From Aeromicrobium sp. (GTDB lineage Bacteria > Actinomycetota > Actinomycetes > Propionibacteriales > Nocardioidaceae): DNA of 41,434 nucleotides. The stretch is taken from positions 1 to 41,434 of the forward strand of contig JACMOZ010000206.1 in the NCBI GenBank assembly GCA_014377785.1. The letters are read 5' to 3'. The notes under the pieces are model-generated. The model was not told the origin of the DNA and searched no databases. It saw only the letters and a program-made list of their open reading frames with translations. The translations under genes were made by a program, and so were the position numbers. This document shows positions 37,000-41,434 of this stretch, piece after piece (the first letter of the stretch is position 1; every line of letters begins with the position of its first letter).

Positions 37000-37305
37000 A
37001 TGGGCGAAGCAGCCGAAGAAATCACTATCACCATTCCCGTCTCTGAGGCGGCCAAACGTCACATCGAAACCTTGCAGGCCACGCTCACGAAGCGAAACAC
37101 GCAGATCGAAAGCCTCGCCGCACAGCTTGAAGAAGCGTTGACGGGCGAACCGAACCAGAAGGCGCGGCAAAAAGAATACAAGCGCGGATGGCAGGACGCA
37201 GCAAACCTGCTCATGTCCACCACTCGGTCCGCAGCGCAGGCACTTGGAAAGGTCCAGAAGGACGCATGGGAAATTTACCTACAGAGCGAGAAACGAGACT
37301 TCTGA
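37000..37305 (+). CDS. Coiled-coil protein after exonuclease (101 aa)
   Basis: A 101-aa helical protein with a clear coiled coil (KRHIETLQATLTKRNTQIESLAAQLEEAL). It lies two bases after the exonuclease stop and overlaps the next gene (TGATG). Possibly an accessory factor for the exonuclease. Confidence 0.6.
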   Translation: MGEAAEEITITIPVSEAAKRHIETLQATLTKRNTQIESLAAQLEEALTGEPNQKARQKEYKRGWQDAANLLMSTTRSAAQALGKVQKDAWEIYLQSEKRDF

Positions 37306-37862
37306 TGGACCTAACCGCAAGCATCGCCCCGAAGTCCGACCAGCTCAACGCGGACGACCTCATGGCTGGACCCGTCACGGTGACCGTCAGCGAGGTCACA
37401 GCGGGCACAGCAGAGCAGCCGGTGGACGTGCACCTGGTCGAGTTCCCCGGACGCGCCTACCGACCGTCGAAGTCGATGAGGAGAGTCATGGTGACCGCGT
37501 GGGGCAAGGAAGCCTCGACCTACTCCGGCCACCAGATCACGCTCTACCGCAACCCGGAGATCACGTTCGGTAGGGACAAGGTGGGCGGCATCGAAATCTC
37601 GCACCTGTCGCACATCGACAAGCCGCTGACGATCGCGCTCACGGCAACCAGGGGGAAGCGAAAAGCATTCACCGTGGGTGTGCTCGTGGCCCCCATCACA
37701 AGGGACTGGCTGGCCGAGTTGGCTCTCGCAGCCGACAACCTCGACGCCGTATCCGCACTCTTCAACGCGGCCACCAAGGCACACGCACCCGGCGAAACCA
37801 TCGAGGCAATCCGGGCCGTGGGGAAACGGATCAGTGACGCGGCAAAGGGTGGTGCGGAATGA
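37305..37862 (+). CDS. Conserved early protein beside exonuclease (185 aa)
   Basis: A 185-aa protein starting SDQLNADDLMAGPVTVTV and continuing with GRAYRPSKSMRRVMVTAWG and LYRNPEITFGRDKVGGIEISHLSHID. I know this block as a recurrent actinophage hypothetical family, usually located near recombination exonucleases. Its position suggests a strand-annealing or ssDNA-binding partner, but no known annealing motif is visible. Confidence 0.7.
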   Translation: MDLTASIAPKSDQLNADDLMAGPVTVTVSEVTAGTAEQPVDVHLVEFPGRAYRPSKSMRRVMVTAWGKEASTYSGHQITLYRNPEITFGRDKVGGIEISHLSHIDKPLTIALTATRGKRKAFTVGVLVAPITRDWLAELALAADNLDAVSALFNAATKAHAPGETIEAIRAVGKRISDAAKGGAE

Positions 37863-38524
37863 GTGCGCCGTACTACCGGGATGATCTGGTCACGCTGTAC
37901 CACGGGGACTGTCTCGAAGAAACGGCTTGGCTTGCCGCTGATGTGCTCGTGATGGACCCGCCCTATGGTATGGGGTACGAGTCGAACTTCAACCGCATCA
38001 AAGGCACCCAGAAGGTGGGTCGCCCTGTCGCGGGCGACAAGACAATCGACGCCCGCGACCGATCACTGATCGCATGGGGCGATAGGCCCGCCCTCGTCTT
38101 CGGTCGGTGGGATGTTGCCAGACCTGCAGCCACGCGCCACCGTCTGATCTGGGACAAGGGAAACAGCGTGGGCATGGGTGACCTATCGATGCCATGGGGA
38201 CATGCGGAAGAGGAAATCTACGTCCTCGGTAAAGGGTTCATTGGAAAGCGCGAGAGCAACGTTATCCGCGCCCAGATGCTCATGTCCGGGGATCATGCGC
38301 GCCCCGACCACCCGACCCCCAAGCCGATCGGGCTGATGGAAGTTCTCATCTCCAAGTGCCCTGCAGGCGTAGTCGCTGACCCGTTCGCTGGCTCCGGCTC
38401 AACCCTCATTGCCGCCCGCAACTTGGGCAGACAGGCGATTGGCGTCGAACTCGAGGAACGCTACTGCGAAATCATCGCCAAGCGCCTCTCACAGCAAGCA
38501 TTCGATTTCGAGGCGATCGCATGA
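37859..38524 (+). CDS. DNA N6-adenine or N4-cytosine methyltransferase
   Basis: A 221-aa amino-methyltransferase with the catalytic VMDPPYG near residue 32 and the SAM-binding DPFAGSGSTLIAARNLGR near residue 175, the order of beta-class enzymes. NP/DPPY with Tyr usually goes with N6-adenine or N4-cytosine; which one cannot be told here. With the C5 enzyme at 525 the phage carries two modification enzymes and no visible cognate nuclease, consistent with protection from host restriction. Confidence 0.93.
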   Translation: MSAPYYRDDLVTLYHGDCLEETAWLAADVLVMDPPYGMGYESNFNRIKGTQKVGRPVAGDKTIDARDRSLIAWGDRPALVFGRWDVARPAATRHRLIWDKGNSVGMGDLSMPWGHAEEEIYVLGKGFIGKRESNVIRAQMLMSGDHARPDHPTPKPIGLMEVLISKCPAGVVADPFAGSGSTLIAARNLGRQAIGVELEERYCEIIAKRLSQQAFDFEAIA

Positions 38525-38554
38525 CACCCGAGACAAAAGGAAGGAGGTGGAAAC

Positions 38555-39307
38555 GTGGCGAAGGATGATCGCCTATACGGCAAGTTCACGCAGGATTTCG
38601 CGGACAACCCGAAGATCCTGCCCTTGTCTGACTCGGCGTTCCGGTGCCTGGTCGAGGCGACGTTGTACTCGAGACGGATGCTCACTGACGGATTCCTAGC
38701 GACTCGCTTAGCCACCGCTAAGTGGCCGCTTGACGCTTTGCATGAATTGGCCTCAAATGACCCGCTGAAACCGTCACTTTCGGAGGTCGATGGTGGCTGG
38801 TTGATCCACGATTACGCCGAACATCAGGACACGAAGGCGGAAGTCGAGGCGCGGCGGAGTCGGAACGTCATCAACGGGCGCAAGGGCGGGGAAGCCCGCG
38901 CTAAGCAAGTCGCTAGCCAGTCGCTTAGCAAAGGCTCAAGCCAAACCCAAGCAGAGACAGAGACAGAGACAGAGACAAGTACTTCTAACGAAGTACTAAA
39001 GAGACCCGCTAGTCGCGGTTCTCGTCTCTCTCCCGAATGGATGCCCTCTGCTGCCTCTGTCGCAACAGCGAAGACGGACGCGCCGGACATCGACTGTCAG
39101 GCCGAGCACTCCACATTCGTCGACTACTGGATCGCCCAGCCGGGCCAGAAGGGGGTCAAGACGAACTGGGAGTCGACGTGGCGGAACTGGATGCGCCGCA
39201 AACAGGCGGACCTCAAGAGCCGGCCAACACGGCAGACACCCGAACAGCGAGCACGGGCAACCCTGGCGCTCGCAACTGACATCGACATGAAGGGAATCAG
39301 CGCATGA
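38555..39307 (+). CDS. Replication initiator-like protein
   Basis: AAGGAGG lies just before the GTG at 38555. The 250-aa protein has an N-terminal winged-helix-like domain (YGKFTQDFADNPKILPLSDSAFRCLVEATLYS...GWLIHDYAEHQ), a Ser/Gln/Thr-rich linker and a C-terminal helical domain (FVDYWIAQPG...NWESTWRNWMRRKQ). This matches phage replisome-organiser proteins. The linker DNA contains repeats and dyads that look like an origin. No phage helicase gene is visible, so host helicase is probably recruited. Confidence 0.75.
   Translation: MAKDDRLYGKFTQDFADNPKILPLSDSAFRCLVEATLYSRRMLTDGFLATRLATAKWPLDALHELASNDPLKPSLSEVDGGWLIHDYAEHQDTKAEVEARRSRNVINGRKGGEARAKQVASQSLSKGSSQTQAETETETETSTSNEVLKRPASRGSRLSPEWMPSAASVATAKTDAPDIDCQAEHSTFVDYWIAQPGQKGVKTNWESTWRNWMRRKQADLKSRPTRQTPEQRARATLALATDIDMKGISA
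38705..39016. other. Candidate replication origin inside the initiator gene
   Basis: CGCTTAGC-like 8-mers occur at 38705, 38716 (CGCTAAGT), 38899 (CGCTAAGC), 38911 (CGCTAGC), 38922 (CGCTTAGC) and 39007 (CGCTAG), in both orientations. AGTCGCT repeats about 11 bases apart at 38909-38927. A tandem AGAGAC x4 (38953-38976) and a perfect 8-bp dyad (38978-38997) follow, the latter A/T-richer than the surroundings. Iterons within the initiator gene recall the lambda O-ori arrangement. Confidence 0.5.
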
Positions 39308-39615
39308 CGCTCGACGAGTGCAAACAGGTGGTCGCCAAGGTTCAGCTGGGCGACAACAGACAGGTAGACCGCCTCGTGATCATGGAGTGGTTCGACACCA
39401 TCGGCCACCTGAACGCGGCAGATGCGATCGCGGCCGTGAAGATGCACCGGCAGGAGTCCACGGACTACCTGCAGATGGCGCACGTCATCCGGAACGCCGT
39501 GCGAGTGAGGGCGAAGCGGGCAATCGACAGCGGGCCGGTTTACTGCCGGACTCACGACTTCTACCCGCTCCCTTGCGACCGGTGCAAGGAATACCCGGAA
39601 GAGGTCAGCTTTTGA
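39304..39615 (+). CDS. Hypothetical replication-region protein (103 aa)
   Basis: ATGA overlap with the initiator. The 103-aa product has helices (VDRLVIMEWFDTIGHLNAADAIAAVKMHRQES) and a C-terminal YCRTHDFYPLPCDRCKEYP with three Cys and one His, a possible zinc knuckle. Proteins with this end are common after initiator genes in actinophages and may help load helicase; that is inference. Confidence 0.65.
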   Translation: MTLDECKQVVAKVQLGDNRQVDRLVIMEWFDTIGHLNAADAIAAVKMHRQESTDYLQMAHVIRNAVRVRAKRAIDSGPVYCRTHDFYPLPCDRCKEYPEEVSF

Positions 39616-39785
39616 CCACTGAAACCGAGTTCGCCGTGTTCCTGGTCACCCGCAACTGGAACAAGGTCCGCAAGGAGCGATTCATTGAATCCCCGCGCGT
39701 GACCATCGCCCGCAACTACGCGAACGAGACAGAAGAGAAGCTGCTGCTCATCCGGGCGCAGGCAAGAAACGAACGAAGGAACTAA
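39612..39785 (+). CDS. Small basic protein (57 aa)
   Basis: TTG at 39612 overlaps the previous stop (TTGA). The 57-aa basic product (FLVTRNWNKVRKERFIESPRVTIARNY) is predicted helical. No family is recognised. Confidence 0.5.
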   Translation: MTTETEFAVFLVTRNWNKVRKERFIESPRVTIARNYANETEEKLLLIRAQARNERRN

Positions 39786-39789
39786 GCAC

Positions 39790-40203
39790 ATGGCAAAGAT
39801 CGAGTTTGAGGCGTTCGTCGAGGACTGGACGAAGAACACTGTCGAGCACCCGTCGTGGGGCATGAAGACGGCCGAGACACATCGGAAGAAGAAGCCGGAC
39901 TCGAACGAGTACGAAACGTCGGGCCGCACGTTCCGCACTGTGAAGGTGTCACGGGCATCCGGTCTGGACTTGGACGACTTCCGCAAGGGTGACCGGGTGA
40001 AGGTGTGGGGACAGGAGCAGACGGAGACCCGAGAGCACGAGGGGAAGAAGTACTACGACCTGATCGTGTGGGCCGACCGCGTGGAACCGTCAGAACGGGG
40101 CTCAGCGGCCACAGGATCGACGGAGACGCGTCAGGAAGCTCCGAGCGAGGAACCGTGGGCTCAGGCACCCACGGACGGCTACGACGCGGGCGTGCCGTTT
40201 TGA
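39790..40203 (+). CDS. ssb: Single-stranded DNA-binding protein
   Basis: A 137-aa OB-fold-like protein: FEAFVEDWTKNTVEHPSWGMKTAETH, then TFRTVKVSRASGLDLDDFRKGDRVKVWGQEQTE...DLIVWADRVEP, followed by a disordered acidic tail ending YDAGVPF, which mirrors the DD(I/V)PF tip through which bacterial SSB contacts partners. It coats ssDNA in replication and recombination. AAGGAAC precedes its ATG. Confidence 0.8.
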   Translation: MAKIEFEAFVEDWTKNTVEHPSWGMKTAETHRKKKPDSNEYETSGRTFRTVKVSRASGLDLDDFRKGDRVKVWGQEQTETREHEGKKYYDLIVWADRVEPSERGSAATGSTETRQEAPSEEPWAQAPTDGYDAGVPF

Positions 40204-40466
40204 GTGCCGCTGATCCGAACATCGCCCGCGAACTAGCCGATCTGCAACCCGAGGAACACACGTTCTACGGGTTCGCCACGTTCCTCGAAGGCCGCACGAA
40301 CGGGTGCGGCTGGAACTACGGCGAGTACAAGCGACACAAGACGCTGGCACACGCGAAATCAGCGATCAGCAACACCAACAGTCGGGGCTACACGCGGCGG
40401 CTTTACGAATGGTCGAAAGACGCGAAGGCGTGGGTCGAAATCCCTTGGGAGCGACCGAAGCCCTGA
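40200..40466 (+). CDS. Hypothetical protein (88 aa)
   Basis: TTG at 40200 overlaps the SSB stop (TTGA). The 88-aa product has YGFATFLEGRTNGCGWNYGEYKRHKTLAHAKSAISN, with aromatic and basic residues that could bind nucleic acid. No family is recognised. Confidence 0.6.
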   Translation: MSAADPNIARELADLQPEEHTFYGFATFLEGRTNGCGWNYGEYKRHKTLAHAKSAISNTNSRGYTRRLYEWSKDAKAWVEIPWERPKP

Positions 40467-40471
40467 TCCAC

Positions 40472-40499
40472 CGGGGGCGGCACTAGTCGCCCCCGCTTT
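40472..40499 (+). terminator. Stem-loop terminator candidate
   Basis: A perfect 8-bp stem (40472-40479 with 40488-40495) with an 8-base loop is followed by C and TTT. It sits between the 88-aa gene and the DUF4326 gene. Confidence 0.55.
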
Positions 40500-40529
40500 G
40501 ACAACTCCACACAGACAGGAAGCCCCGCA

Positions 40530-40913
40530 ATGAGCGATCCAAAAAGAATCCAGCGACTCCGCACGAAGGGGTCGAAGATGCCGACCGACGCGATCTATGT
40601 CGGCAGGCCCGGTAAATGGGGGAACCCATTTGTGGTTGCCCAGGAGAAGGGCGACAACGGCTATAAGTACTCCGTTCGCGGGTCTGCGAACCATCTGCTC
40701 GGGATGCACCGCACCAAGGCGGAGGCACAGAGGCAGGCCGCGGACCTGTTCGAACTGCACACCGGTCCCATGGGGAACTACGAGATCGACGGCGAGGCGT
40801 TGCGTCAACTCGTGTCCGCGCTCGCGGGAAAGGACCTCGCGTGCTGGTGTAAGTTGACCGACCCATGCCACGCGGACGTGCTGCTCGAGCTCGCGAACGG
40901 GGCAGCATCGTGA
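40530..40913 (+). CDS. DUF4326-family protein
   Basis: A 127-aa protein with the DUF4326 pattern: DAIYVGRPGKWGNPFVV near the N terminus, FELHTGP in the middle and LACWCKLTDPCHADVLLELA near the end. The CWC...CH residues are invariant-looking. The family is common in phages; its biochemical role is unknown. AGGAAG precedes its ATG. Confidence 0.88.
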   Translation: MSDPKRIQRLRTKGSKMPTDAIYVGRPGKWGNPFVVAQEKGDNGYKYSVRGSANHLLGMHRTKAEAQRQAADLFELHTGPMGNYEIDGEALRQLVSALAGKDLACWCKLTDPCHADVLLELANGAAS

Positions 40914-41200
40914 CCGCCCTCGACATCGGCGAGTCTCCCGCGATCGTGGTCGGGTTCGCCTCCCATGAGGGAACGATCGTCGACTTCTACAAGGTCGCCG
41001 GGGCGCTCAACCTGAACCGCGATCACGTGGCAATGGTCACCCCCACCCGGATGCAAGCGTGGGCGGGTTTGCCTGAATCATGGTTGCCCCTCGTGCTCGA
41101 CACGTGGGAGGCAGTCAAGGCCGGGGAGACCATCACGGCCACTCATCGAATGAACGTCTCGGGCGCATGGTCGACCGGCGTGAGCTTGGAGGAATTGTGA
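40910..41200 (+). CDS. Hypothetical protein (96 aa)
   Basis: GTG at 40910 overlaps the DUF4326 stop (GTGA). A 96-aa alpha/beta protein (ALDIGESPAIVVGFASHEGTIVDFYKVAG...THRMNVSGAWSTGVSLEEL). No family is recognised. Its stop overlaps the next GTG. Confidence 0.62.
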   Translation: MTALDIGESPAIVVGFASHEGTIVDFYKVAGALNLNRDHVAMVTPTRMQAWAGLPESWLPLVLDTWEAVKAGETITATHRMNVSGAWSTGVSLEEL

Positions 41201-41434
41201 TCACCCACGGAACCCCCACGAACACCACCTGTCACGGCTCGGATTGCCTCAACAAAGGCTCGGCAACTCTGATGACGTGCGACGAAGCGGTCATCCGATA
41301 CCGCGGCGACTACGCGTACATGAAAGCCGTGAAGGCGGGCACGGCGACCGCTGAGAAGGAGTCGTACACGACACCGAAGCCTCCGCGCCTGGTCCTCGAA
41401 ACGGTGGAGGAAGCGGCGAAGAGGCCGGCGAAGA
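41197..41434 (+). CDS. N-terminal part of Cys/His-repeat protein (continues at base 1)
   Basis: GTG at 41197 overlaps the previous stop (GTGA). The frame stays open to the window end and continues in frame at base 20. The N terminus holds a first, more divergent repeat (HGTPTNTTCHGSDC...MTCDEA), then a spacer and a Lys/Arg-rich linker. See the entry at 1-528 for the rest. Confidence 0.75.
   Translation, partial: MITHGTPTNTTCHGSDCLNKGSATLMTCDEAVIRYRGDYAYMKAVKAGTATAEKESYTTPKPPRLVLETVEEAAKRPAK

Noticed and set aside
38521-38568. A 15-codon frame overlapping the methyltransferase stop
   Set aside because: It contains the ribosome binding site of the initiator gene and its product shows no features.
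38953-38976. AGAGAC x4 as a possible CRISPR-like or satellite array
   Set aside because: It is a short tandem hexamer inside a coding region with no spacers; it is considered only as part of the candidate origin.
1-41434. CRISPR arrays, insertion sequences and complete tRNA genes
   Set aside because: None was seen; the only tRNA-related sequences are the attP half-tRNA and the imperfect fold at 5744-5821.

Overview
This window is the essentially complete genome of a temperate, long-tailed (siphovirus-type) phage of a high-GC actinobacterium. It is opened at an arbitrary point of a circular or circularly permuted assembly. The first 19 bases are identical to the last 19, and the gene that runs off the right end (from 41197) continues in frame into the gene that opens the left end (to 528). 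Removing the overlap gives a circle of 41,415 bp. An actinobacterial host is inferred from high GC at third codon positions, chains of 4-base ATGA/GTGA/TTGA start-stop overlaps, TAnnnT-type -10 boxes with apparently leaderless starts, and gene families typical of actinophages. The host genus cannot be read from the sequence.

Layout: 1-5208 is an early/accessory block: a Cys/His repeat protein, a C5-cytosine methyltransferase with a second gene nested in another frame, and many small proteins. 5209-6066 is largely non-coding: a terminator, a truncated HNH gene, a tRNA-like fold and a highly structured RNA with mutually exclusive helices. 6067-24798 is the late operon: metallophosphoesterase, HNH nuclease, terminase subunits, portal-MuF fusion, HK97-type protease and capsid, connector proteins, major tail protein, frameshifted tail chaperones, tape measure, distal tail protein, minor tail proteins and an M23-type peptidase. 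A leftward pair (membrane protein plus ribbon-helix-helix regulator) interrupts it at 24795-25377. Then come a Cys-rich microprotein, a membrane-anchored coiled-coil protein, a holin candidate and probable receptor-binding or fibre proteins (25409-28177).

28178-31827 is the lysogeny module: a small membrane protein between two terminators, an attP core matching the 3' half of a tRNA-Thr(CGT) gene, a tyrosine integrase, two small HTH proteins, a leftward XRE repressor and a divergent Cro-like protein, with a 10-bp-phased operator array between the last two. 31828-32270 is a hairpin-rich stretch with no convincing gene. 32271-41434 is the early operon: antirepressor, many small proteins, RusA-like resolvase, YqaJ exonuclease, a second DNA methyltransferase, a replication initiator with origin-like repeats inside its gene, an SSB and a DUF4326 protein.

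Together the genes describe a lambda-like life cycle: integration at tRNA-Thr, repressor/Cro control, host-dependent replication from an origin inside the initiator gene, exonuclease-based recombination, and an HNH-TerS-TerL packaging cassette of the kind seen in cos phages. Unusual items are the dual-coded methyltransferase, the attenuator-like RNA ahead of the late genes, leaderless promoters shared by lysogeny-associated genes, and the leftward RHH/membrane pair.
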